Part shown: positions 9,623 through 18,372 of the stretch, piece by piece | How the letters are laid out: each line of letters begins with the position of its first letter | Position numbering within the stretch: the stretch's first letter is position 1 | NCBI RefSeq assembly: GCF_900112355.1 | Contig: NZ_FOLM01000002.1 | Coordinates: 62,001 to 126,000 of the forward strand | Direction: 5' to 3' | From: Streptomyces aidingensis | GTDB taxonomy: Bacteria > Actinomycetota > Actinomycetes > Streptomycetales > Streptomycetaceae | Length of the DNA stretch: 64,000 nt | Translations under genes and position numbers: made by a program | Notes under the pieces: model-generated | What the model saw: the letters and a program-made list of their open reading frames with translations, nothing else | Databases searched by the model: none | Told to the model about the DNA's origin: nothing

Positions 9623-10285
9623 GTGGCCTGCCGGCATCTGGGCGGACTCTCGCTGGACGGTGCGGGCAATTCCCGCTGCGACGGCTGCCACGGCGTCATC
9701 TACCGCGCCCATGCCGTCGCCGCGATAGGCGGAAGGGACTGGTGCGGCGGTGCCCGCGGCGGCACAGTTGGCCGGATGATCGTGTGGCTGAACGGGACAT
9801 TCGGTGTGGGGAAGACGACGACGGCGCGGAAGCTGGTGGAGCTGCTGCCCGAGGCCCGGGTGTTCGATCCCGAGATCGTGGGCTTCATGCTGCGGCACTG
9901 CATCACCGAGCCGGTCCACGACTTCCAGGACTGGCCCGCCTGGCGGGCGCTCGTGCCGGAGACCGCGGCGCAGCTCCTGAAGCACTACGGCGGCTTGCTG
10001 GTGGCCCCGATGACGCTGCTGCGTCAGGAGTATGCGGCGGAGATCTTCGGCCGGCTGGCGGCCGGGGGCGTGCCGGTGCGGCACTTCCTGCTGCATGCGG
10101 AGGACGACGAGCTGGTCCGGCGGATCGAGGACGACACGGTCGAGACCGGGGCCCGGCAGTGGCGTCTCGGCCACCTGGCGCCGTACCGCGAGGCCCGGGC
10201 CTGGCTCGACGCGGAGGCGGAGGTCATCGACACCACCTCCCTCCCGCCGGACCAGACCGCCAAACTCGTCGCCGCCCGGCTCTAA
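9623..10285 (+). CDS. P-loop ATPase (TmrB-like) with Cys-rich N-terminal extension
   Basis: Residues 52-220 form a small P-loop protein. NGTFGVGKTTTARKL is the Walker A loop, and the following FDPE-GFMLRH pattern is that of the tunicamycin-resistance TmrB-like / AAA_33 group. A start at ATG 9776 would give only this domain, but it lacks a good ribosome-binding site. GTG at 9623 follows GGGGAGGA by about 9 nt, and the frame is open throughout. It adds 51 residues with Cys/His clusters (ACRHL, CDGCHG, WCGG) that look like a small zinc ribbon. I chose the longer form. If the extension is a separate small gene that lost its stop, the short form is right. The substrate is unknown. Confidence 0.7.
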   Translation: MACRHLGGLSLDGAGNSRCDGCHGVIYRAHAVAAIGGRDWCGGARGGTVGRMIVWLNGTFGVGKTTTARKLVELLPEARVFDPEIVGFMLRHCITEPVHDFQDWPAWRALVPETAAQLLKHYGGLLVAPMTLLRQEYAAEIFGRLAAGGVPVRHFLLHAEDDELVRRIEDDTVETGARQWRLGHLAPYREARAWLDAEAEVIDTTSLPPDQTAKLVAARL

Positions 10286-10314
10286 TGCTTCCCACCAAGG
10301 GTAGGATTGGACGC

Positions 10315-10566
10315 ATGAGCGGTAGCAAAAAATACTCGATCAGTCTCCCCGAAGACCTCGCCGAGGTGGTACGTGCTCACGTCGGCCCGGGTGGCTTCTC
10401 CGCATACGTGGCCGAGGCCCTGGAGCAGCGGGTCGCCATGGACCGCCTGGGAGAGATCGTCGCCCACTTCGAGACCCATAACGACCCCCTCGCCCACGAC
10501 GACGTGGAAGCAGCCCGCGCCCTGCTCCGCCATGACGAGCACCGCATGGGGCAGGACGCTGCTTGA
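10315..10566 (+). CDS. Antitoxin of a type II toxin-antitoxin pair (ribbon-helix-helix-like)
   Basis: An 83-residue acidic protein. The N-terminal basic strand-helix pattern KKYSISLPEDLAEVVRAHV resembles the ribbon-helix-helix DNA-binding fold. The C-terminal half is acidic and probably wraps the toxin. A GGTAGGA-like ribosome-binding site precedes ATG 10315. The stop TGA shares a base with the ATG of the PIN gene (TGATG), the usual coupled arrangement. By family analogy it represses its own promoter in the 29-bp gap after the P-loop gene. Confidence 0.82.
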   Translation: MSGSKKYSISLPEDLAEVVRAHVGPGGFSAYVAEALEQRVAMDRLGEIVAHFETHNDPLAHDDVEAARALLRHDEHRMGQDAA

Positions 10567-10958
10567 TGCCCGGCACGCTTCTCCTCGACAGCGAGGGACT
10601 CTCCAAGCTCTACCGCGACGACCGTTCTGTGGTGGCCTTCATCCAAGCCGCCAGGCAGGAGGGCATCCGGGTGACCACGACCGCCATGACCGCCCTGGAA
10701 GCCGACTACGACCGGGTCCACCCCGCCCGTATCCGCTGGGTGCTCTCGCGGATCGATGTCCGTGACGTGACCAGGGAAGTATCGGACCAGGCCGCGGAGC
10801 TCCTGCGCGGCAACAGCCTCCGGGGGCACAAGTACGCCATCGACGCCGTGCTGGGAGCCGTGGCCAGGAGAGCACGTCCCCCGGTCACGGTCCTCACATC
10901 CGATCCCCAGGACATCGGTCTTCTCTGCGGGCCCGCCATCAGGGTTGTCAAGGTCTGA
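10566..10958 (+). CDS. PIN-domain ribonuclease toxin (VapC-like)
   Basis: A 130-residue PIN domain. Conserved acidic residues are present: Asp in LLLDSEGL (about residue 8), Glu in TALEAD (about 46), Asp in YAIDAVL (about 97) and Asp in LTSDPQD (about 115). These would bind magnesium for RNA cleavage. Length and the one-base overlap with the upstream antitoxin fit VapBC-type modules. It ends 11 bp from the convergent VOC gene. Active-site residues look intact, so it is probably functional. The RNA target is unknown. Confidence 0.85.
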   Translation: MPGTLLLDSEGLSKLYRDDRSVVAFIQAARQEGIRVTTTAMTALEADYDRVHPARIRWVLSRIDVRDVTREVSDQAAELLRGNSLRGHKYAIDAVLGAVARRARPPVTVLTSDPQDIGLLCGPAIRVVKV

Positions 10959-10969
10959 CCGGACTGTCG

Positions 10970-11407
10970 TCAGTCGAGGCAGAACTCGTTGCCTTCGGGG
11001 TCGGTCATCACAAGGTGGCCGGCGCCGAGCGGCGGGTGGGGCTCGAAGCGCCGGACGCGGGTGGCGCCGTGGGCGGCCAGCCGTACGGCCTCCGCCTCCA
11101 GGGCGGCCATCCGGGACTCGCCGGTCAGCCCGGGGGCGGCCCGCACATCCAGATGCACCCGGTTCTTGGCCTGCTTGCCCTCCGGCACCCGCTGGAAGAA
11201 CAGCCGCGGCCCGGCGCCCTCCGGGTCGACCACCGCCGAGGCGTCGTTGCGCCGCTCGGGCGGCACGCCCATCGCCTCCAGGGCCTGCTCCCAGGAGGTG
11301 AACCCCTCGGGCGGGTCCATCAGCCGGTAGCCCAGGGCCTCGGCCCAGAACGCCGACAGCGCGGCCGGGTCGGCGCAGTCGAAGGTGATCTGTACCTCGC
11401 GTGCCAT
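10970..11407 (-). CDS. VOC (glyoxalase-like) domain protein
   Basis: A 145-residue vicinal-oxygen-chelate protein, with an N-terminal QITFDCADPAALSAFWAEALGY motif and a C-terminal MTDPEGNEFCLD strand that carries the last metal Glu. This is the glyoxalase_6 type common in Streptomyces. ATG at 11407 has AGGAGG about 11 nt upstream, while the longer frame to 11464 lacks one. It begins one base beyond the DinB stop, so the two genes are co-transcribed. The substrate is unknown. Confidence 0.85.
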   Translation of the reverse strand: MAREVQITFDCADPAALSAFWAEALGYRLMDPPEGFTSWEQALEAMGVPPERRNDASAVVDPEGAGPRLFFQRVPEGKQAKNRVHLDVRAAPGLTGESRMAALEAEAVRLAAHGATRVRRFEPHPPLGAGHLVMTDPEGNEFCLD

Positions 11408-11408
11408 G

Positions 11409-12023
11409 TCAGTTCGCCTCCTGCCGGTCGGTCCCCCGCCGGGTGGTGTGCCGGTAGAGATCACGGAGCAGGCACACCTCGGACAGATGGTGGATCAGTT
11501 CACGGTTGATGTGCAGCACGAGTTCCGCCATGGGGTGCTCGGCGAACGGGCCCTCCGCCTCCCCGCAGGGGCGGGCGAGGCCGGTCTCCCCCAGGGCCTC
11601 GACCCCGGCCCGCCAGCCGGCGTACTCGGCGTCGAGCTGGGCCAGTGCCTCCGCCGCGGTCGGGGCGTAGGAGAACGACTGGTAGTCGGTGGGCGCGCGG
11701 CCGAAGTGCGCGGCGTTGCGCACCGCGAGCACACCAACGATCACATGGCCGAGCCGCCAGGCGATGGTGGTGAACGGCGCCGGATCGGGCTCCGGCATGG
11801 CGAAGTCGATGGTCATCGCGCCGGACCCGCCCTGCACCGGCGCGGTGCCGGTGCCGCGCGGGCGCACATTCCAGCAGCCGGGCGCCGGCTCCCAGAAGTA
11901 TTCGTCGTCGGTGAGCCCGGCGAGGCGGTCGCGGACCTGGTGGGTCCAGTGCCAGTCGAACTGGTCGCGCAGCATCGGATTCCAGGTCTGGCCGGTGGTC
12001 CGGTGGAGTGTCTGGTGCGTCAT
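11409..12023 (-). CDS. DinB-superfamily protein
   Basis: A 204-residue protein of the DinB/MST fold. A four-helix bundle is suggested by the pattern, with metal-ligand His candidates at TTIAWRLGHVIVG (mid) and ELVLHINRELIHHLSEVCLLRDLY (C-terminal), plus an early FDWHW. Members include bacillithiol/mycothiol-dependent transferases; Streptomyces makes mycothiol, so a thiol-dependent role is possible but inferred. It is the first gene of a two-gene unit with the VOC protein, divergent from a WYL regulator. Confidence 0.82.
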   Translation of the reverse strand: MTHQTLHRTTGQTWNPMLRDQFDWHWTHQVRDRLAGLTDDEYFWEPAPGCWNVRPRGTGTAPVQGGSGAMTIDFAMPEPDPAPFTTIAWRLGHVIVGVLAVRNAAHFGRAPTDYQSFSYAPTAAEALAQLDAEYAGWRAGVEALGETGLARPCGEAEGPFAEHPMAELVLHINRELIHHLSEVCLLRDLYRHTTRRGTDRQEAN

Positions 12024-12045
12024 GGGTACAGCCTCTCGCCAATAG

Positions 12046-12057
12046 CGGACAGTTCCG
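12046..12057. promoter_or_regulatory. Candidate operator between dinB-like gene and WYL regulator
   Basis: A perfect palindromic CGGA-CAGT-TCCG lies in the 62-bp divergent intergenic region, followed by a second GTTCCG half site. WYL regulators often control the divergent gene and themselves, so this is a reasonable binding site. It is a pattern call only. Confidence 0.35.
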
Positions 12058-12085
12058 TTCCGTGTTCTGCGGGGACGATGGGACG

Positions 12086-13087
12086 ATGGAGCGCGTGACC
12101 GCCGAGGGGACCACCGAGCGGGTGCTGCGGCTGCTGGGGCTGCTGCAGCGCCGGACGTCCTGGACCGCCGCCGAGCTGGCCGCCGAGCTGGGCGTCACCG
12201 ACCGCTCGGTGCGCCGCGACGTGGAGCGGCTGCGCGCCCTGGGCTACCCCGTGCGGGCCACGGCGGGCGTCGGCGGCGGCTACCGGCTCGGCGCGGGTAC
12301 CCGGCTGCCGCCGCTTCTGCTGGAGGACGAGGAGGCGATCGCCACGGCCGTCTCGCTGCGCCTGGCGGCGGGCGGCACGGTCGCCGGGGCGGGCGAGGCC
12401 GCGCTGCGGGCGCTGGCCAAGCTGGACCAGGTGATGCCGCCCCGGCTGCGCGCCGAGGTGCGGGCGGTGCACGGCGCCACCGAGACCCTGGTCGGGCCCG
12501 GGATCGAGATCGATGCCGAGCTGCTGGTGACGCTGGCCCGGGCGTGCCGCGACGCGGTGCGGGTGCGGTTCCGGTACGCCGCCGGGCGTGGCGGCGGGGG
12601 CGGGGACGGGGACGGGGACCGGGAACGCGAGCGCACGGTGGAGCCGGTGCGGATGGTCACCACCGGCCGCCGCTGGTATCTGATGGCCTGGGACACCGAC
12701 CGCGCCGACTGGCGGGTCTTCCGGCTGGACCGGATGCGCGGGACGGTGGCGACGACCTGGCGGTTCCGGGCCCGGGAGCATCCGGACCCGGTCGCCCATG
12801 TGCAGCGGTCCGTCACCGGGGCGCCCTACCGGTATCTGGCCCGGGTCCGGGTGCACGCCCCGGCCGGCCGGGTGCGGGAGCTGGTGCCGCCCCAGGTGGG
12901 GCGGGTCGAGGAGGACCGGGAACGGGACGGGTGGTGCCTGCTTCTGGTCGGCGGGGACGACCCGGACTGGCTGGCCGCGCAGGTGGCCCGGCTGGGCTTC
13001 GAGGCGGAGCTGCTGGATCCGCCGGAGCTGCGGGAGGCCGCCGCGCGGCTCGCCCGCCGTCTGGCGGCCATGGCCGGGCCCGCCTGA
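12086..13087 (+). CDS. WYL-domain transcriptional regulator
   Basis: A 333-residue DeoR-like regulator. An N-terminal winged HTH_11 (TAAELAAELGVTDRSVRRDVERL, residues about 20-45) is followed by a WYL domain containing RRWYLMAWDTDRADWRVFRLDRM, the ligand-binding core, and a C-terminal WCX-like extension. A Gly/Asp-rich insertion from short repeats interrupts the domain around residue 175. The start is ATG 12086, matching the usual N-terminus. It is divergent from the DinB/VOC unit, the probable target. The ligand is unknown. Confidence 0.9.
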   Translation: MERVTAEGTTERVLRLLGLLQRRTSWTAAELAAELGVTDRSVRRDVERLRALGYPVRATAGVGGGYRLGAGTRLPPLLLEDEEAIATAVSLRLAAGGTVAGAGEAALRALAKLDQVMPPRLRAEVRAVHGATETLVGPGIEIDAELLVTLARACRDAVRVRFRYAAGRGGGGGDGDGDRERERTVEPVRMVTTGRRWYLMAWDTDRADWRVFRLDRMRGTVATTWRFRAREHPDPVAHVQRSVTGAPYRYLARVRVHAPAGRVRELVPPQVGRVEEDRERDGWCLLLVGGDDPDWLAAQVARLGFEAELLDPPELREAAARLARRLAAMAGPA

Positions 13088-13152
13088 GGCGGCGGCAAAT
13101 GGTGGGGTTAGCCCCCGTGCGCTGGGCGTTGCGGGTCTCTACCGTAGGGGTC

Positions 13153-13533
13153 ATGAGTACTCGTGACCCTGAGCTGAAGAAGGAGCTCGACGCGACCGTG
13201 GAGACCCGTAAGGAGCTCGGGGACGCGTACGAGACGGAACTGATCGAGAGCTTCCTGGAGAAGCTGGAGGAGCGCATCGACGCCACCGTGGACAAGCGGG
13301 TGCGCCGTCAGCTCGCCGAGCAGCAGCTGCTCACCCGGGGGTCCCGGCGTTCCGCCGGACGCGAGGGCGGCGGGCACGGGCCCGGGCCGGCCTTTGCCCT
13401 GGCCGTGCTCTCCCTGGTGCTGGCGATTCCCCTCTCCGCGATCGGCGCCGCCAATCTCGGGCTGCCCGGCCTGCTGGTGGCCTGGGGCGGGGTCGTCGGT
13501 GTCAACTACTTCTACTCGACCATGCGGCACTGA
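13153..13533 (+). CDS. Small membrane protein with coiled-coil N-terminus
   Basis: A 126-residue protein. The charged first 60 residues are predicted helical and probably coiled-coil (ELKKELDATVETRKEL, FLEKLEERIDATVDK). A Gly/Arg linker and two hydrophobic segments (about 77-97 and 100-118) follow, so the coiled coil is likely cytoplasmic and membrane-anchored. I know similar uncharacterised integral membrane proteins in Streptomyces but no function. It is monocistronic, followed by a very strong hairpin. Confidence 0.78.
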   Translation: MSTRDPELKKELDATVETRKELGDAYETELIESFLEKLEERIDATVDKRVRRQLAEQQLLTRGSRRSAGREGGGHGPGPAFALAVLSLVLAIPLSAIGAANLGLPGLLVAWGGVVGVNYFYSTMRH

Positions 13534-13545
13534 GCACACCGGCAC

Positions 13546-13605
13546 CGCGCGCCCGCCGGCGGGCGCGCAAGGGGGGCGGCGGCCCGGTGGCCGCCGCCCC
13601 CCTTG
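13546..13605. terminator. Double hairpin terminator
   Basis: Two back-to-back perfect inverted repeats follow the membrane-protein gene. One is a 22-nt GC palindrome at about 13546-13567. The other has 17-bp arms at 13568-13584 and 13589-13605 with a CGGT loop. No U-tract follows, as is common for Streptomyces terminators. Confidence 0.75.
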
Positions 13606-13894
13606 CCTTGCCCTTGCCTTGCGCGGGAGAAGGATCAGGCGGGGACCGCCGCACCCCGGCGTGATCGCCAGGGGCGGGACGACGGCGGTCCCCGCGGGAC
13701 GGCGGCGGCCTGGGTCGTAGGCTCTGCCGCTCGTCCGGGCGCTTGGAGGTCCGGGAGCCGCTCCGGAGGTCCTGGCGCCGACACCAAGAACTCTGCCGGA
13801 CAGGTGTTAAGGCGTGATTGCCACACCGTGACGGGTCGGGATCAATTGCACGGCACCTCCGGCCGTCTCCGCGCCCCCGGCCCGGCCGCGGCGG

Positions 13895-15271
13895 CTACTG
13901 GGCCAGGAAGGACAGCAGGTCCTGGCGGCTGACCACGCCCCTGGGCCGGCCCTCCACCAGCACGATTGCGGCGTCCGCGGTGCGCAGCGCGGCCATCAGG
14001 TCGGCCACCGGCTCGCCGGAGCCGACCTGCGGCAGCGGCGCGCTCAGATGCTGCTCCAGGGCGTCGTCCAGGGTGGCGCGGCGGGCGAACAGCGCGTCCA
14101 GCAGATCGCGCTCCACCACCGAGCCGACGATCTCCGCGGCCATCACATCGGGGTGCCCGGCGCCCGGCTTGACCACCGGCATCTGGGAGACGCCGTACTC
14201 CCGCAGCACATCGATGGCCTGGCCGACCGTCTCGTCGGGGTGCATATGGACGAACTCCGGCATCCCGCCGGCCTTGCGGCGCAGCACATCGCCGGTCCGC
14301 AGCTCGGGTTCGCCCTCCTCCAGAAAGCCGTAGTCGGCCATCCATTCATCGTTGAAGATCTTGCTGAGGTAGCCGCGCCCGCCGTCCGGGAGCAGCACCA
14401 CCACCACGTCGTCCGGGCCGAGCCCCCGGGCGGCCTCCAGCGCGGCCACCACCGCCATCCCGCAGGAGCCGCCGACCAGCAGCCCTTCCTCACGGGCCAG
14501 CCGCCGGGTCATCCGGAAGGAGTCCTGGTCCGAGACGGCGATGATCTCGTCCGGGACCGCCCGGTCGTAGGCGGTCGGCCAGAAGTCCTCGCCCACGCCC
14601 TCGACCAGATACGGCCGGCCGGTGCCGCCGGAGTAGACCGAGCCCTCCGGGTCGGCCCCGATGACCTTGACCCGGCCTCCGCTGGCCTCCTTCAGATAGC
14701 GGCCGGTGCCGGTGATGGTGCCGCCGGTGCCGACGCCCGCCACGAAGTGGGTGATCCGCCCCTCGGTCTGCTTCCACAGCTCCGGGCCGGTGGTCTCGTA
14801 GTGCGAGAGCGGGTTGTGGGCGTTGCTGTACTGGTCCGGCTTCCAGGCGCCGGGGGTCTCCCGCACCAGCCGGTCGGAGACGTTGTAGTAGGAATCCGGA
14901 TGCTCGGGGTCCACGGCGGTGGGGCAGACCACGACCTCCGCGCCATAGGCGCGCAGCACATTGATCTTGTCCGTGGAGACCTTGTCCGGGCAGACGAAGA
15001 TGCAGCGGTAGCCCTTGCGCTGGGCCACGATGGCCAGGCCCACCCCGGTGTTGCCGGAGGTGGGCTCGACGATGACGCCGCCCGGGCGCAGCCGGCCCGA
15101 GGCCTCGGCGGCCTCGATCATGCGCAGCGCGATCCGGTCCTTCACCGACCCGCCCGGGTTGAAGTACTCCACCTTGGCCAGGACGGTGGCCGTGACGCCT
15201 TCCGTCACGCTGTTCAGCCTTACCAGCGGGGTGTTGCCGACAAGGTCGACGATCGACTCGTGATAGTGCAT
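13895..15271 (-). CDS. cbs: Cystathionine beta-synthase
   Basis: PLP enzyme joining serine and homocysteine to cystathionine (reverse transsulfuration, cytosolic). The 458-residue protein has a fold-type II catalytic domain: NPGGSVKDR with the Schiff-base Lys at residue 44, TSGNTGVGLA, and the GTGGT phosphate loop. Two CBS repeats follow at the C-terminus (about 330-455), the regulatory Bateman module. The architecture matches full-length CBS rather than cysteine synthase. It is monocistronic and divergent from the SGNH gene. Confidence 0.95.
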   Translation of the reverse strand: MHYHESIVDLVGNTPLVRLNSVTEGVTATVLAKVEYFNPGGSVKDRIALRMIEAAEASGRLRPGGVIVEPTSGNTGVGLAIVAQRKGYRCIFVCPDKVSTDKINVLRAYGAEVVVCPTAVDPEHPDSYYNVSDRLVRETPGAWKPDQYSNAHNPLSHYETTGPELWKQTEGRITHFVAGVGTGGTITGTGRYLKEASGGRVKVIGADPEGSVYSGGTGRPYLVEGVGEDFWPTAYDRAVPDEIIAVSDQDSFRMTRRLAREEGLLVGGSCGMAVVAALEAARGLGPDDVVVVLLPDGGRGYLSKIFNDEWMADYGFLEEGEPELRTGDVLRRKAGGMPEFVHMHPDETVGQAIDVLREYGVSQMPVVKPGAGHPDVMAAEIVGSVVERDLLDALFARRATLDDALEQHLSAPLPQVGSGEPVADLMAALRTADAAIVLVEGRPRGVVSRQDLLSFLAQ

Positions 15272-15468
15272 GGGGTCTCCGGTCTGCGCACGTCATCGGG
15301 CGGATTCCGGCCGCCCTCAAGGGCAGCACTCTATTGTCCCGCGCAGCACGGACTTCGCCCCGGGTGCATGAGTGGACACACGTTGCAATTGGCGGCAGAA
15401 CGGGCACGAAACAGAGAGTGTAGGGAAAACACCGGGCGCAACCGCGACACGGAGGAGGCGGTCGGCGG

Positions 15469-16620
15469 ATGTCCATGGCAAGGGTGGCCCGGCGGGTCGC
15501 CACGGCGGCGGCCTACGGGGGCGGCGGGATCGGTCTGCTGGGCGGGGTAGCCGCCGGAATCCTGCTGGCCGAGATGCAGATGGCCCGGCGGAGCATCGGC
15601 GTCAACGACGACATCCCGCCGGACGCCGACGGGCTGTACGGCGCGGAGTACGGCGGGGTGCCGGGCAGCCGGGTGCCATGACGGCTGGCCTTCCTCGGTG
15701 ACTCCACGGCGGCCGGGCTGGGCGTGCAGCGGGGCCGGGAGACCCCGGCGGCGCTGCTGGCCGCCGGGCTGGCGGCGATGTCCGAGCGCCCGGTGGAACT
15801 GCGCAATGTCGCCCTGTCCGGGGCCCGCTCGGACGATCTGGAACGCCAGGTGGACCTGGTCCTCGGCACCGGCAGGGGCACCGGCGAGGGCACCGGCGAG
15901 GGCACCGGCACCGGGGACGCCGCAGCCGGCCCGGGGGACGACGGCCCCGGGCGCCGGCGGCGGACAGTGCCGGATGTGTGCGTGCTGATCATCGGCGCCA
16001 ATGACATCACCGGGCGGCTCTCCCCCGCCGCCTCGGTGCAGCATCTGTCCCGCGCGGTGGCCCGGCTGCGCGGGGCGGGTGCGCAGGTGGTGGTGGGCAC
16101 CTGCCCGGATCTGGGCTCGGTGGAACCGGTCTGGCCGCCGCTGCGCTGGCTGGCCCGGAGGGCCAGCCGCCGGCTGGCCGCCGCGCAGACCATCGCCGTG
16201 GTGGAGCTGGGCGGGCGCACCGTGTCCCTGGGCGATCTGCTGGGGCCGGAGTTCGCCGCCCGGCCCCGGGAGATGTTCGGCCCGGACCACTACCACCCCT
16301 CGGCACAGGGCTATGCCACGGCCACGATGGCGATGCTGCCCACCCTCTGCGCCACCCTGGGCGTCTGGCCGGAGGAAGAACGGACGGCGGCCGGACGGCG
16401 GGAGAGCGTGCTGCCGGTGGAGCGCGCCGCGGCCGAGGCGGTGGCCGAGGGCGGCACGGAGGTCACGGCCGCGGACGGCGGGCGCCGCGCGCCCTGGGCG
16501 CTGCTCAGGCACCGCCGGCGCCACCGGGTCCGGGCCGGGGAGGCCGAGCCGGCCGTCCCGCGGCCACAGCACAGCACCACCGCCCCGGGCCCCGGCCACG
16601 GCCCCGGCGCGGCCTCGTGA
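15469..16620 (+). pseudogene. SGNH/GDSL hydrolase interrupted by an in-frame TGA
   Basis: An N-terminal anchor-like part (residues 1-70, one hydrophobic segment, GGAGGAGG ribosome-binding site) ends at a TGA at 15679-15681. The same frame continues without any other stop as a complete SGNH hydrolase: GDSTAAG nucleophile block immediately after the stop, then GANDI (block III) and DHYHPSAQGYA (catalytic Asp/His). No ATG or GTG lies between the TGA and the GDS motif; the first internal start falls after it, so a restarted product would lack the nucleophile. The stop is followed by C, a leaky context. Options are a nonsense mutation, a sequencing error or read-through. Intact relatives are putative cell-envelope esterases. 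Confidence 0.8.
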
Positions 16621-16706
16621 CCCTTCGGCCGGGTGCGGCTGGAATCACATGCGGCGGGTCGTGACCTTCGGGCTACGCAGGGGTAGCTTCCGACGGGTAA
16701 CTTCTA

Positions 16707-16722
16707 CTGAACAAGCGCTCAG
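16707..16722. promoter_or_regulatory. Candidate TetR-type operator before the thiolase gene
   Basis: An imperfect palindrome CTGAACAAGCGCTCAG lies 15 bp before the thiolase ATG. Related AAGCGCT-centred sites precede many actinobacterial fatty-acid degradation genes controlled by TetR/FadR-like repressors. A direct repeat GGGTARCTTC lies just upstream. This is pattern-based only. Confidence 0.35.
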
Positions 16723-16737
16723 CCGGGAGAGGCCGCC

Positions 16738-17958
16738 ATGCCCGAAGCCGTGATCGTCTCCGCCGCCCGTTCGCCCATCGGCCGCGCCTTCAAGGGCTCG
16801 CTGAAGGACGTCCGGCCCGACGACCTGACCGCCGAAATCATCCGTGCCGCACTGGACAAGGTGCCGCAGCTCGACGCCCGCGAGATCGACGACCTGATGC
16901 TCGGCTGCGGCCTGCCCGGCGGCGAGCAGGGCCACAACCTGGGCCGGGTGGTGGCCGTGCAGCTCGGCATGGACCATCTGCCCGGCTGCACCGTCACCCG
17001 CTACTGCTCCTCCTCGCTCCAGACGACCCGGATGGCGCTGCACGCCATCCGGGCCGGCGAGGGCGACGTCTTCATCTCCGCGGGTGTGGAGACGGTCTCG
17101 CGCAGCGTGAACGGCAGCTCGGACGGCATGCCGGGCACGCACAACCCGCTGTTCGCGGATGCCGAGGCCCGCACCAAGAACCGCGCCGAGCAGGGCGGCG
17201 AGGACTGGCACGACCCGCGCGAGGACGGCGGGGTGCCGGACGTCTACATCGCCATGGGCCAGACCGCGGAGAACCTGGCCCGGCTGAAGAACATCAGCCG
17301 CCAGGAGATGGACGAGTTCGGCGTCCGCTCCCAGAACCTCGCCGAGAAGGCCATCGCCGACGGCTTCTGGCAGCGCGAGATCACCCCGGTCACCACCCCG
17401 GACGGCACGGTGGTGGCCGCCGACGACGGCCCCCGGCCCGGCGTCACCATGGAGGGCGTGGCCGGGCTGAAGCCGGTCTTCCGCCCCGACGGCCGGGTCA
17501 CCGCGGGCAACTGCTGCCCGCTGAACGACGGCGCCGCCGCGCTGGTCGTGATGTCCGACACCAAGGCGCGCGAGCTGGGCATCACCCCGCTGGCGCGGAT
17601 CGTCTCCACCGGTGTCTCCGGGCTCTCCCCGGAGATCATGGGCTACGGCCCGGTGGAGGCCACCCGTCAGGCCCTGGCCAGGGCCGGGATGTCCATCGGG
17701 GACATCGACCTGGTGGAGATCAACGAGGCCTTCGCCGCCCAGGTCATTCCCTCCTACCAGGACCTGGGCATCGATCTGGACCGGCTGAACGTCAACGGCG
17801 GCGCCATCGCCGTGGGCCACCCCTTCGGCATGACCGGCGCCCGGATCACCACCACGCTGCTCAACTCCCTCCAGTGGCACGACAAGCAGTTCGGCCTGGA
17901 GACCATGTGCGTGGGCGGCGGCCAGGGCATGGCGATGATCATCGAGCGACTGAGCTGA
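16738..17958 (+). CDS. Acetyl-CoA C-acyltransferase (thiolase)
   Basis: Reversible thiolytic cleavage of 3-ketoacyl-CoA, in beta-oxidation or acetoacetyl-CoA metabolism. The 406-residue protein has the nucleophile Cys in TRYCSSSLQ (about residue 92), the NEAFA motif, His in [16 protein letters not shown], and the second Cys in [11 protein letters not shown]. The length is typical. A GGGAGAGG ribosome-binding site precedes ATG 16738. The gene stands alone between the SGNH gene and a strong terminator. Whether it is degradative or biosynthetic cannot be told from sequence alone; the candidate operator suggests fatty-acid regulation. Confidence 0.94.
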   Translation: MPEAVIVSAARSPIGRAFKGSLKDVRPDDLTAEIIRAALDKVPQLDAREIDDLMLGCGLPGGEQGHNLGRVVAVQLGMDHLPGCTVTRYCSSSLQTTRMALHAIRAGEGDVFISAGVETVSRSVNGSSDGMPGTHNPLFADAEARTKNRAEQGGEDWHDPREDGGVPDVYIAMGQTAENLARLKNISRQEMDEFGVRSQNLAEKAIADGFWQREITPVTTPDGTVVAADDGPRPGVTMEGVAGLKPVFRPDGRVTAGNCCPLNDGAAALVVMSDTKARELGITPLARIVSTGVSGLSPEIMGYGPVEATRQALARAGMSIGDIDLVEINEAFAAQVIPSYQDLGIDLDRLNVNGGAIAVGHPFGMTGARITTTLLNSLQWHDKQFGLETMCVGGGQGMAMIIERLS

Positions 17959-17963
17959 GCACC

Positions 17964-18005
17964 CCCGCACGCCCCGCCGGCCCAGGGCCCGGCGGGGCGT
18001 GCGGG
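17964..18005 (+). terminator. Terminator after thiolase
   Basis: Near-perfect inverted repeat with 15-bp outer arms (17964-17978 and 17991-18005) and additional inner GGCCC/GGGCC pairing, beginning 6 bp after the thiolase stop. Confidence 0.75.
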
Positions 18006-18109
18006 CGCGCGGTGGCGCGGGGAGGCGCGGGGAGGCGGGAACGCGGGGGCGCACCGGAGGTGAGGGGTGAAGCACATTCGGGTGCGGTTTCGCGCCGGTA
18101 GCCGCCGAA

Positions 18110-18125
18110 TGTGATGCAGATCACG
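18110..18125. promoter_or_regulatory. CRP-like binding site and nearby inverted repeat
   Basis: TGTGATGCAGATCACG contains perfect GTGA-N6-TCAC half sites, matching the CRP consensus. It abuts a second, longer inverted repeat with CACATTCGG / CCGAATGTG arms at 18073-18081 and 18105-18113. Both sit in the 414-bp gap between thiolase and the next plus-strand gene. No gene is credible in the gap. Confidence 0.5.
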
Positions 18126-18372
18126 GCACATCGTCCCGTTTATGGCAGTGATACCCAAGCGGCCCCAGGTTGTGACGTGCGCCGGACCGCTCCGCGTTCG
18201 CCCTGGTCAGAGCCGCATCGCCGAAAGCCCCCGGACGCCGCCCGGCCGATGCCCCGGCGCAGGGGACCAAGGTCCCGTCCAGATAGATGACGTTCCGCTC
18301 TGCTCCCCATGGCAAGGGCCGGGAAACCTGAGATAGGAATCAGGGGGACCCAATCCGACTGGGAGATCGTTC

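Noticed and set aside
18142..18336. Small 64-codon plus-strand frame after the CRP-like site
   Set aside because: No ribosome-binding site, no recognisable pattern, and Pro/Arg-rich composition.
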